The notes under the pieces are model-generated. The model did no database searches and was not told where the DNA came from. It saw only the letters and a list, made by a program, of their open reading frames with translations. A stretch of 64,000 nt of DNA from Tuctoria greenei (Eukaryota > Streptophyta > Magnoliopsida > Poales > Poaceae): assembly GCA_036927565.1 (NCBI GenBank), contig JAYESD010000001.1, forward strand, positions 278,081,560 through 278,145,559. The letters are read 5' to 3'. Shown here one piece after another: positions 55,385 to 64,000 of this stretch (positions are counted from its first letter, which is position 1; each line of letters opens with the position of its first letter). The position numbers and the translations under genes are program-made.

Positions 55385-56039
55385 ACAGCGCTTGGCGGTT
55401 TTACGCGGAACAGCTTGGCGGTCAGAGACCTCCTAATACGAATGCATTGGACATTAAAACGTATTATGCTTGTCCGAAGCAGCCTGCTAGGAGTGTCTTA
55501 TGCGGGTATTATGTATGCGAGCATCTTCGGACCGCCGACGTATATAGAGTGAATCGTCAGGATGTAAGTTATCCTTAATGTCGATACCTTATTTTCTTAT
55601 TTTTGTATTTCATTTTCATTGTAACTAGCATAGTTTAACGCTTATATTCTCTGCTGTTCAATATTACCAGAAACATTATTTTCATATTTTGATTCCAACT
55701 TCAAAATTCAATTGCTCATAGTACAACTGCTACAAAAATACCAACTAAATTCCTGTATACTCTCACTTTGATCTATACTTTGAGATTGTTCAAACCAACA
55801 CATTCTAAACCTTGTTATGTGTTATATTGCAGCACACGAAGAATCTGAACGAAGAATGGCCGGTTTGTAGAAGTATTCCTGATGGAGGAGCCGACAGGAT
55901 TGCTGCTGAACTCTGTCAGTTCATTCGTCGTGAAATTTTGCACAAAAAAGGGAAGTTCTTTGATGAGAATTGTGCAGCAGCTGAGTGCCAGAACTTTGCG
56001 ACTATGCCAATAGAAACAGTTTTTAGTGAAAACTTGTAA
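55385..56039 (+). pseudogene. CACTA-2 Ulp1-like protease gene, 3' exons
   Basis: The frame resumes after the LTR with SAWRFYAEQLGGQRPP. The catalytic cysteine motif SVLCGYYVCEHLR follows, and the exon ends at 55563 (GT donor). The last exon, 55833-56039, has DGGADRIAAELCQFIRREIL and ends VFSENL at TAA. His, Asp and Cys of the C48 triad are therefore all present across the split gene. Confidence 0.8.
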
Positions 56040-56219
56040 ACTTTGAGATGAATTGTATCTGTAACTTGTACATATGTATATTATTTTAGTGAAACTGACT
56101 TCTATGATGATAATATTGTTGACTTTTGTTCTGTGATGATATTGTTGTTTTTTTGTTCTGTGATTATATTGAATTGACCTGAAAATTAGAAATAACAGCA
56201 GTAGTACTGCATAGGTTAT

Positions 56220-56950
56220 ACCTTATCACAGGCGGTTATTAACCAACAGCTAGGCATGACTGTGAAAAAAAATTATCACAGGCGGTTAGATACAAGTAAA
56301 AAAACATCTGTGATAACCTAATTTTCACAGGCGGTACTGTTATGGTAGAAACCGGCTGCGTTAAAGGGTCTTCACAGACGGCTGATGTAGGTAAACGTCC
56401 GTCTGTGATAACACCATTATCATAGTCGGTTAGTTATGCTTTAATAACCGCCTGTGAAGACACATTATCATAGGCGGTTAGTTATGCTTCAATACCCGTC
56501 TGTGAAGACATATTATCATAGACGGTTAGTTATACCTCAATACCCGTCTGTGAAGACACATTATCATAGGCGATTAGTTATGCCTCAATACCCGTCTGTG
56601 AAGACACATTATCATAGGCGGTTAGTTATGCTTCAATACCCGTCTGTGAAGACACATTATCATAGGCGGTTAGTTATGCTTCAATACCCGTCTGTGATAA
56701 GACATTTATCATAGGCGGTTATATATGTTGCACGACCCGTCTGTGATAAAGTATTTTCACAGGCGGCTAGCCTAAGTAAAGAACCGTCTATGATAATGTG
56801 TCTCGACAGGCGGCTAGCCTAAGTAAAGAACCGCCTATGATAATATGTCTTCACAGGCGGTATCACTTCTCCGCCTGTGAAATTACGGATTATCACAGAC
56901 TCTTCGTTTCAGGCGATTTTAAAAGCCGTTTGTGATAATAGGTTTGGAGC
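56220..56950. repeat. CACTA-2 right subterminal repeats, 48-bp period
   Basis: From about 56,450 to 56,700 a 48-bp unit (CATTATCATAGGCGGTTAG ... AATACCCGTCTGTGAAGA) repeats about five times; flanking units are more diverged. An open frame through it is a by-product of the 3n period. CCGCCTGTGA motifs continue to the terminus. Confidence 0.9.
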
Positions 56951-57028
56951 CGCCTGTGATGAGGCTTATTGTAGCAGTGCTTGCTTATATAGCGCTGGTC
57001 ATCGCTCCAGTAAAATGGATCTGGCACG

Positions 57029-57036
57029 GCATATGC
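57029..57036. promoter_or_regulatory. P1BS (PHR binding) motif GCATATGC
   Basis: It matches GNATATNC, the MYB-CC PHR1/PHR2 binding site in phosphate-starvation promoters. It lies 50 bp inside unique DNA from the CACTA-2 end and about 1.3 kb upstream of the hairpin. Confidence 0.5.
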
Positions 57037-57803
57037 TCCGAGGCCGGGGATCGATCGGAGCTGCTACGTACACGTACCTTAGCTTTCTTACCAGTGGTCT
57101 CTCTATTGGGTCTCCTTTGGAATGCGCTCGAGGATGGTCCTAGGGAATATATACTTATATAGGGATCGACATCCCTTCTGAAAAGCCAATGAGCCTTTAG
57201 TCGTTTCTCATGCTCAGTACAAAAGCCATTTATTTTTCCTTGCCTCGAAAACTCTCTAGCTGAAGAATTTTGTGTAAGTTCATCCACAAACGGTTAGAAT
57301 GCGAATAAGCATGTCATGCAAGGCCAGCAGAGAGCTAGTTCATATCATATCAAACCAGATACGAAAAGATTTACTGTTAGCATGCCACCTTTGAATTCGG
57401 AGATGTTGCTGCTGAAATCACAAAGGCGTTGATCCACACGGAGCTAGAGAATCGTCGATGTATACATGCTTTGATCGCATGGATTTGGATGTTACAGGGC
57501 ACATTCCCCTGGATATTCTCTACTTGCGCCCGCAGTTGGTCATCGAGCTTTCCCGAAAATCGATCACCAGACACAAGAAAGAGGCGGGAGTTAGCTTTGA
57601 ACCGGCCGGAGCCAGCCTAGCTGAAGGACGAGGAGAGCGACTACCACAGCATCGAGATCGACTCGAGAGCGCGGGCGAGTTTCCGCGGAGCCGGTCAGAT
57701 TATTCCGAGCTAATTCCGCCCGCGCCGCGCCGGCGTCGGTGCCGCACCACGGAAAGGTCAGTCCCGGGAGCCGATACCCACCACCACCAGGGAACATGCT
57801 CTT

Positions 57804-57811
57804 GGATATGC
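57804..57811. promoter_or_regulatory. P1BS motif GGATATGC
   Basis: Second GNATATNC match, about 500 bp upstream of the hairpin. Confidence 0.6.
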
Positions 57812-58122
57812 TACTCCCTCCTTCAGGCCTTTCTCGTCCCCGTTCCAGGCGGCCTTTCTACGATTCGATCCTCGTCGCAGTGCTCCGGATCTGGGCATCA
57901 TATCAGTAGCCAAGGGTTTAATTACACGAATGGATGTAACATGATCTTCTTGCTGGATTGCAAGAACCTGGGGGCAAAAACATACGACACAATGCGGTCA
58001 TCCTTAAAGCACAGCAGGTCAAGCAATGTATTGTCATGACCTCTCCGGATCTCCCCGTTCAGCTTTTGTTCTCGTAGGCGGTGGGCACCATCCGGACAAC
58101 TAGAGCAGGGTATTGTGCTACC

Positions 58123-58130
58123 GTATATCC
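58123..58130. promoter_or_regulatory. P1BS motif GTATATCC
   Basis: Third GNATATNC match, 86 bp upstream of the TATA box and about 180 bp upstream of the hairpin, the most promoter-proximal of the three. Confidence 0.7.
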
Positions 58131-58208
58131 TCGTTCGAGCCTTTTCGCAGCTGGAGCCAGGAGCCGAGCAGGCGAGCACTGCTGCCCTTTATCACTCAGG
58201 AACACAAG

Positions 58209-58216
58209 TATAAATA
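58209..58216 (+). promoter_or_regulatory. TATA box of MIR399 copy 2
   Basis: TATAAATA lies about 95 bp before the hairpin, so transcription probably starts near 58,240. Confidence 0.6.
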
Positions 58217-58301
58217 AATGCCCATACACAGTGATCACTAACTTGTGTGTGCCTGCTCATGTACAACAAACCAAACAAAGCGTGGGTTGGTTTTGAGCAT
58301 A

Positions 58302-58408
58302 AAACTGCGCAGCTGCATTGCTGGGCAACTTCTCCTTTGGCAGGCGTGCTGGGGCTTTACCAGACTACTGCCAAAGGAAATTTGCCCCGGAATTCATCTG
58401 CACAACCA
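58302..58408 (+). ncRNA. MIR399: miR399 precursor hairpin, copy 2 (399k-like)
   Basis: The 21-nt mature sequence is at 58369-58389, starting TGCCAAAGGAAATTT and ending GCCCCG; to my memory this equals the rice/sorghum miR399k isoform. The star arm at 58323-58343 starts GGGCAACTTCTCC. Pairing has one bulge and continues outward (CTGCATTGCTGGGCAA against TTGCCCCGGAATTCATCTG), with a short loop of about 25 nt. The gene points plus, towards the minus-strand DnaJ gene, and has a TATA box and three PHR sites upstream. Expected targets are PHO2-type E2 transcripts. It looks functional. Confidence 0.93.
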
Positions 58409-58638
58409 CACGGCGAAAAACAGTGTGCACATGCACTTTTTGTTTTTGCATTCTGAATGTTCTGCACTGCGTGCGTGTCTTTTACAGGTTACCACACCAC
58501 TTCGTCTGTCTATATACACCATGCAACGTGGGGTGTGGAAGAGGAGCAACCTATATGTATCACCTCTGTACAAACAACGACCGTTTACAGGTAGCCAAAT
58601 ATAGTCAAATGAGGCTAAGTCTTTCTCGCTTCTGTTGA

Positions 58639-60861
58639 CTAATCTTTGTTGCCCACTGCCTCCGGAAGTTTGTATGTCGGAGGCCTATCTGCGCCTTTTC
58701 TAGAGTATTCACGCCACCGTCTAGCAGCTGCAGCCGCTCTCTTGGCCCTTTCTGATGCTTCTTCCTCTGCCAGTACGTTTGAGCAAATCAAAATAAATTG
58801 CAGCATATTAAGAGTTGACGAACAGGAAATAGATGAATATATAAATGCTTGAACTATAACTGATGTGCTGAAAAAATATGTTCTCTGAGTAGCATTACCA
58901 CTGCTTAGGTTTTGTGTTGGGGTTCCCCATATGTCGCTCCAAGAGCTGCTTGTGTCTGAATTTTTTCTGTTCACCATCCGTGTTCTGACCTTTTCCTGTA
59001 AAATCAGACAGATTTTGCGTAAAGAATGTCTATTTAAATTCTGAAATTCAATGTCTCGTATTTTCCAGTAAGAAAATGCAATATGTAAAATGAACATGTT
59101 ATGCTTAGAACAGATAGAAAACAGCGTAAAGGTTTGAAAAGGATGAGTAATACCAAGACTTTTGCTTGCCTCTTTTCCCATCGTGTACTCGCCTGCCATA
59201 GATAAAAAGATATCAATAGCAAGTTACCATTTAGCGAAATAGCAGACAACCTAATATTTAAACGTGGATTTATACTTAATTTTGGATCTACCATTTAAAC
59301 TAAGGATTTTGAATTTCTCCAAACAGTGCAATCATCAGAAAAAAATGGAGAAATATTGAGAGAAAACCATGAGAATAAACTAAGTCAGAAAATGAAATAA
59401 TTACCATTCGGAACACATCCACTGAGTTCCCCATTCCAGAAAGCATCAACCCAACCTGTACATATTCAAAATAGCTCATTACTCTGTTGCTATAAATTTT
59501 AAAAAAACAGCATAACCAAGTATTTCTTCAGATATGAATCCATTACTACTCTAACAATACTTATCTTGAAAAGCAGCAGCAGCAACAACAACAAAGCACT
59601 GTACGGTCACACAAAATCCAAAAATTCATCCCACAAAGTTTACTTACATTTACCCTCTCTACTCTACGCATTTCATCCTCTAGGAGTGAAAGTTGTGCAG
59701 CAGAGGTCCAGTGAATACAATCGACTGGGCTGAAAATGGAAAGACGACGAGTTTAAGTGCAAAAGAAACATCAGACACATATTCACTGATCTCTTGTGAA
59801 ATCTGAACTTGCTAGAACAGGTACAATAATGGTGTGGATAACTGACAGGACATGACAATTGAAGCTCCAAAAATTTACAGGACACAAAAAAGTCTTACCA
59901 ACTATCAATGGCATCCTGAATTAGCTCTGTGCTACCCGATTGGGAGTAAACTCTTGACCTTCCAAAATCCTCCTCAATTTGAAAGACGTTAGGGCAGATA
60001 TTGGCACAGTTTTTACATCCTGCATAAAAGATAGAAGTATAAAATTAGCCATGCCCTATGTGTGCCAAAAGTATAGTCACAAGAGATTTATCGATATACC
60101 AATGCAGGTAAATTCATCAACAAACACATGATCCCGGGGTGCACTGTCATCAAAGAAAGGATTGGTTGTTGTTGCTGTGTACCCATGGATCTCATCATAC
60201 ACTGCACGTTGTGCTGGATTACTCAGCACCTGCTCTTGCACATACTCCCCATATTAGCTCAGTAAATGCGGAAGCAGAACATTTTGCACTAATCTAAGAC
60301 TTGGCAGCAGACACTAACCGAGTAAACCTCGTTAATGAACATGCAGTAATTTGTCACGTCAGGGTCGTCCCCACTAAGGTCGGGGTGGCACGTTTTCATG
60401 CAACTGTAGTATGCCTTCTTGATTTCCTCAGGGGTTGCATCTGACATCTGCATGTAAAAAAATCAGGTTGTATATGTTAGTCTCCACTCAGTTCTTAGCA
60501 TGTCCAACAAAAATTGTAAGTTTCTTACTACCGATGGCCAGATATTTTAGTGATTACCAAATGAAATAAGCTAAAGCTGTTACAAAATGGGAGGTACACT
60601 TACGACACCAAGGACGGAGTAGTAATCGTCCGCGGCATCCTCCCGCAGAGTCCCGTCTTCCGCTTCAGCCACGGAAGCGCGGATCCTGAAGTCCCTCCTC
60701 GCACGCGCACTCCCGCACCGGCGCCAGTTGCTCAGTGCGGCAGCACCGGAGAACCCGCGGCCGCGGGCGGTCCGTGGCCGGGTGCGGCGGGAGCAGCAGG
60801 GGGTCCACGTCGCGAGCGAGCCAGCGAGCAGCGGCGGCGACGATCGGAGAGCGGGGGCCAT
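58639..60861 (-). CDS. Chloroplast J-domain/ferredoxin-like protein (DJC76/77/82 type), 344 aa
   Basis: Nine exons join in frame: 60861-60604, 60447-60319, 60229-60100, 60019-59899, 59729-59648, 59455-59405, 59192-59154, 58995-58899 and 58766-58639 (TAG); 1,035 bases. An Arg/Ser/Pro-rich N-terminus looks like a plastid transit peptide. The J domain (about residues 78-140) has DDYYSVLGV and the HPD tripeptide in KTCHPDLSG. A ferredoxin-like 4Fe-4S motif CIGCKNCANICP follows near residue 170. The C-terminus has an Ala/Arg helix. J domains stimulate Hsp70 ATPase; the iron-sulfur fusion is characteristic of this plant family. An upstream in-frame ATG (60972) exists; I chose 60861 for the transit-peptide character. 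No lesion seen. Confidence 0.93.
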
Positions 60862-61548
60862 TGGTTGACGGATATAGAACGCGGCGGCGTTCGGCCCGAT
60901 CGGACTCCAAGAGGTAGTAGGCGGCAGCGGCGGCGGTTGCTTGTTTTTCCTTCCTTTGCCGGTCCGCGCCATTTTAACGCTGTCGACCGCCACTAATTTT
61001 TTCTGGTTGTGGTTTAACGGAGATCTTATTGCATATTGACCATTAACGATACTGAAATTTGCATGTCAGCCCTTCTGCCAGTGGCCAAGGAATTGTTCTG
61101 TTCTGAACTGCCAACAGTTATGTTTGCCCCACAATGTGACAAATAAATTATAAAAGGATATTTATGCAAAACTGTATGACTAGATGATTCCGAGTCATCA
61201 GTGAACTGAGACATGTCATGTTTTTCGAAAGACCGAGACATTCACGTGTGGACGACTGTTTCCGTGGTTTGGGCCTGGCACCTTCGAATTCTACACATGT
61301 CAGAGAGCAAAGGCGTCACGCAACGCAAGGACGGCGATTGCGTAGGTGCTCTCCGTTCTCTCGCCGTTGCATTGCATCTGACTTACGACGGCGGCGTCCT
61401 TGTTGATTTTCTGTGTTCTCCGTAGTTTGTCATGGGCGAATTAAACTCCAGACTTTCAGTTTCGATGATCAATGGCTTCTTTGTTCCATGACGGGTACGA
61501 GGGGTCTCCAATTAAGGGTCCTGGAACGCAGCATCGTTGGCACAACGT
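60862..61548 (-). promoter_or_regulatory. DnaJ gene upstream region
   Basis: GC-rich near the start codon and AT-rich beyond 61,020. Open frames at 61,213-61,425 show no domain. No clear TATA box was identified. Confidence 0.4.
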
Positions 61549-61883
61549 TTTTATAAAGAGTAAAGTGTATTAGTGGTATTTGAACTTGTCTAGGTGTGTA
61601 ATTTAGGTTCATCAATTTTTAAAGTGTGTCATTTAGGTTTAAAGTTTCGAAACTACCCCTTGTATCTTTTGATATTATTCGAATATTATTTTTCATATTT
61701 TTTTCTCTTTAAATCAGCATTGAAAATGAATATATATATATATATATAAGAGTATTTTTGATACTTTAGATTTAAATGATACATTTTAACAAATTTATGA
61801 ACTCAAATATGCATTTTAAAAGTTCGTAGACGAAAAACTTAAACAAGTTCAGAAACCGTTAATACACATTACTCTTTTATAAA
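61549..61883. mobile_element. MULE-type MITE, 317 bp with 9-bp duplications
   Basis: The element is 61558-61874. Its ends are GAGTAAAGTGTATTA and TAATACACATTACTC, inverted with one mismatch and continuing with more mismatches for about 35 bp (TTTGAACTTGT / ACAAGTTCAGAAA). TTTTATAAA flanks it at 61549-61557 and 61875-61883. A 9-bp duplication points to the Mutator superfamily. It includes a short (AT)n run at about 61,728-61,748 and no ORF. Confidence 0.88.
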
Positions 61884-61895
61884 TTTGTTTGACGT

Positions 61896-62260
61896 TTAAC
61901 GCGATGATAGGTAAGCGGCATCTATGAATCGCATTGCGAGTCCAAATATGCGACTTGCGGCGTCCAGATACCTTGGCTCAACCACGTGGAGGACGACGAA
62001 GCACGACGCGAGGAACAGGCAGACGCCGACGAAGCCGTTCTTGCCGCCGATCCCTATGACACGGTCGAGAGGACCAGCGCATTCGACCAATCAACCCTCC
62101 GAAAACTGTATGTACGTGTTGCAGTTACTCTGTATCACCACCGTGATCTCGTCGCAGACACTGACGATGTCCGCCTCGCTTCGGCTCTCGACGTACCTGG
62201 GAGCATTACATTGCGTTTTTTTCAGTCTGCTAATGCCCTGTTTGTGCTCGAAATGTAATC
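61896..62260 (-). pseudogene. Unidentified coding fragment
   Basis: One minus-strand frame reads RYVESRSEADIVSVCDEITV, then after a TGA reads LVECAGPLDRVIGIGGKNGF, a hydrophobic VGVCLFLASCFVVLHVV segment and AASRIFGLAMRFIDAAY. Its composition looks genuinely coding, with a possible membrane span. I do not recognise the family and saw no start codon or flanking exons. It may be a relic of a host gene. Confidence 0.3.
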
Positions 62261-62513
62261 AACTGACAAAGTACAAAAGAAAAATCAGCTGATTGTAGCA
62301 GGATTTACCCGCGTTCTGACTCGGGCACTGGCGGGATCAGCAGCCAAGTTGCTCTGTGCCTTGCAGCGCCCGCCTAGTAAAAAGGATGCAGCGCGAATGG
62401 TCGTCTGATATAGGCAGAGTACAAGAACGTGTTCAGTTACAGATCCTACCACTACGTACGTATCGTGCAACAGGTTTACATGACTCAGTTGCAGAATGGA
62501 CGGACTGACTAAC

Positions 62514-64000
62514 TGAAAGTTGCCTAGAGGGGGGCTGAATAGGCTAATCGACCTGCAAATGTCTCAATAAAACGAGATTAAATTACAGGGGGCAGACTAG
62601 TCTGGTCTGGGGGCGGACTAGTCCGGTCAGCCTGCGAGAAGATCCCTAAAAGGTGTTTCTAGCAAGTTTTAAGGCGATTTTCTCGAAGCTACAGGTGAGG
62701 ATATGGTTATGTCAAGTTTAGCAACTACCAACACAAGTATATGACTAAGAGAAACAAGTTTATAGCAATATGAAGCACAAGACAAAACTAGCAACCCTAG
62801 AACGAGATATTCGATAAACGAAATGCGAAGAACACGGAGACACAAGGATTTTATCCCGAGGTTCGATCCCACACAAGGAATTTACGTCCCCGTTGAGGAG
62901 TCCACAAAGGATCGGGTTCAACAATCCTTCCCTCACCAAGTTTACCGCACGGGCTTAACTTAGTTCTCCACTATCACAAAGAATGAATACGAGATTCGTT
63001 GGAGCTTCTCACAACCTGAGCCTCCCACCACAATTACAATCGCAAATCACAAAGATTAACTCAAGCCACAGATTGCAATGATTCACAAAGTGCAAGAGAT
63101 CAAACCGGGAGCCTAAGCGCGATGTTCTTCCTCTTTTCCACCTCACTAAACCCTAATCCACTCAAGAATTAGTTTTAGAGGGAAAGTAGGCAAGAAAGGG
63201 GCTCAAGAATGCTCCAAGTTTTGCTGTGGCGGCGCTAGGGTTACAGGTTGCTCAAGAAGTAATTCAAAAGAACCCAGGGGACCTCTATTTATAGAGGTCC
63301 CAAGCCCATACTGCTGACTTCAGCAGATGGGCGGACTAGTCTGGCCTACAGCCCGGACTAGTCCGGCCTAGGGGATCACTGACCCCTCTGACAACTGTCG
63401 CATTGCGCGGCAATCATCACACTACCCGCCAAACTTCAAATTCAAACGGTAACTTCAACAACAGACTAGTCCGGCCCTCACCGGACTAGTCCGATCTCAC
63501 ACAGAACCTTTTGTTCTGTGTGAAAACGGACTAGTCTGAAGACCACGGACTAGTTCGGCCCCACGAGCGGACTAGTTCGGCCTTCCCATACTTAGTCGCA
63601 AAACCTCTCTGCACTTAGCAACACGGACTAGTCCGGCCCTTGGGCGGACTAGTCCGATCTCACTCAGAACCTTTTGGTCCGCCCCAAAACGGACGAGTCC
63701 GCTCTCCTGGACTTAGTCCCAAATCTTCACCCTAGGGATACCACGGACTAGTCCGTCCCACTACGGACTAGTCCGAAGTCACACAGGACCTTTTGGTCCG
63801 TGCCAAAATGGACTAGTCTGCCCAGGAGCGGACTAGTCCGGCCCTCAGGCGGACTAGTCCGGCCCCTCCTGCCAGACTACTCTAGCTTCAACTCTCAAAA
63901 GGGGTTTCTACCTAAACCATCACTCTTGGGCTCCTAACTTAATCTCTTTGCACTTTACGCACACACCCTCCTATTTCTACGGCTAGTCCAACTCAACACG
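62514..64000 (-). repeat. Inverted Sirevirus LTR, running out of the window
   Basis: It is the same LTR as 9404-11020 in reverse, starting with TGAAAGTTGCC (the inverse of GGCAACTTTCA) at 62514. The palindromic CGGACTAGTCCG repeats and the TATA-in-hairpin near 63,280 are present. Sequence to its left is not a primer-binding site, so this is a 3' LTR or a solo LTR. It is more diverged from the other two copies than they are from each other. Confidence 0.92.

Larger units (their letters stand above)
35802..56979. mobile_element. CACTA-2, En/Spm-type transposon, 21.2 kb with nested gypsy
   Basis: The left end reads CACTACTACAAAAATCATTT; the right end, inverted, reads CACTGCTACAATAAGCCTCA. Both continue into ACAGGCG. 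Flanking triplets are CTT (35799-35801) and CTT (56980-56982), a perfect 3-bp duplication. Inside, left to right: 92-bp repeats, a SUMO E2-like gene (minus), TNP2 (minus), a Ulp1-like gene (plus) interrupted by a gypsy element, and 48-bp repeats. Without the nested DNA it is about 7.8 kb. It is less decayed than CACTA-1, with only a few lesions in each gene. Confidence 0.93.
56983..58301 (+). promoter_or_regulatory. MIR399 copy 2 upstream region
   Basis: About 1.3 kb lies between the CACTA-2 end and the second MIR399 hairpin. It has three P1BS motifs and a TATA box, listed separately. Open frames here (for example 57458-58039) show no known domain, and no exon could be supported. Confidence 0.6.

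Noticed and set aside
42038..55389. Possible 5-bp target duplication of the nested gypsy element
   Set aside because: The left flanks are TAAGG and GAAGG and the right flank is ACAGC; these do not match, in keeping with the rearrangement of the right side.
56454..56714. Repetitive protein-like frame of KTHYHRRLVMLQYPSV units
   Set aside because: It is the translation of a 48-bp CACTA subterminal repeat whose period is a multiple of three.
57458..58039. 193-codon ORF upstream of MIR399 copy 2
   Set aside because: No recognisable domain, no conserved splice structure, and it overlaps two P1BS-bearing promoter segments; most likely non-coding.

Overview
This is nuclear DNA from a flowering plant, almost certainly a grass and probably a panicoid. 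The reasons are intron-bearing plant genes with GC-rich first exons, a miR399 isoform I recall from rice and sorghum, and heavy nesting of CACTA, Sirevirus, Ty3/gypsy and LINE elements. No bacterial-style genes, rRNA or tRNA genes were seen.

Layout. Positions 1-5.9 kb are old debris: an internally deleted gypsy element, a copia 3' end with its LTR, and a decayed LINE split by a solo LTR with a perfect 5-bp target duplication. Positions 6,499-28,460 are one decayed CACTA transposon (CACTA-1, coding on the minus strand). It holds a TNP2 pseudogene, a second transposase-like gene, a captured first exon of a host gene, and a 12-kb Sirevirus inserted in one of its exons.

Positions 28.8-35.1 kb hold two intact minus-strand host genes: a LIKE-COV membrane protein (7 exons, 276 aa) and an ERD2/KDEL receptor (6 exons, 215 aa). 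A MIR399 hairpin lies divergently upstream of ERD2. A second CACTA (CACTA-2, 35,802-56,979, perfect CTT target duplication) follows. It carries TNP2, a Ulp1-type protease gene and, unexpectedly, an almost intact UBC9/SCE1-like SUMO E2 gene. A Tat-lineage gypsy element sits in the Ulp1 gene and has a rearranged right side. Beyond CACTA-2 come three PHR-type P1BS motifs, a second MIR399 hairpin in the same orientation, and a complete 9-exon minus-strand gene for a chloroplast DnaJ/ferredoxin-like protein (344 aa). The window ends in a MULE-type MITE and an inverted copy of the Sirevirus LTR.

Functionally, the host island is ER cargo retrieval (ERD2), a COV-type membrane protein, a phosphate-starvation microRNA pair and a plastid J-protein. 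The two MIR399 genes were about 1.5 kb apart before CACTA-2 entered. The most unusual content is the SUMO E2-like gene and Ulp1-like protease in one CACTA, and the 1,582-bp host-plus-LTR duplication that replaces the 5' end of the nested gypsy element.
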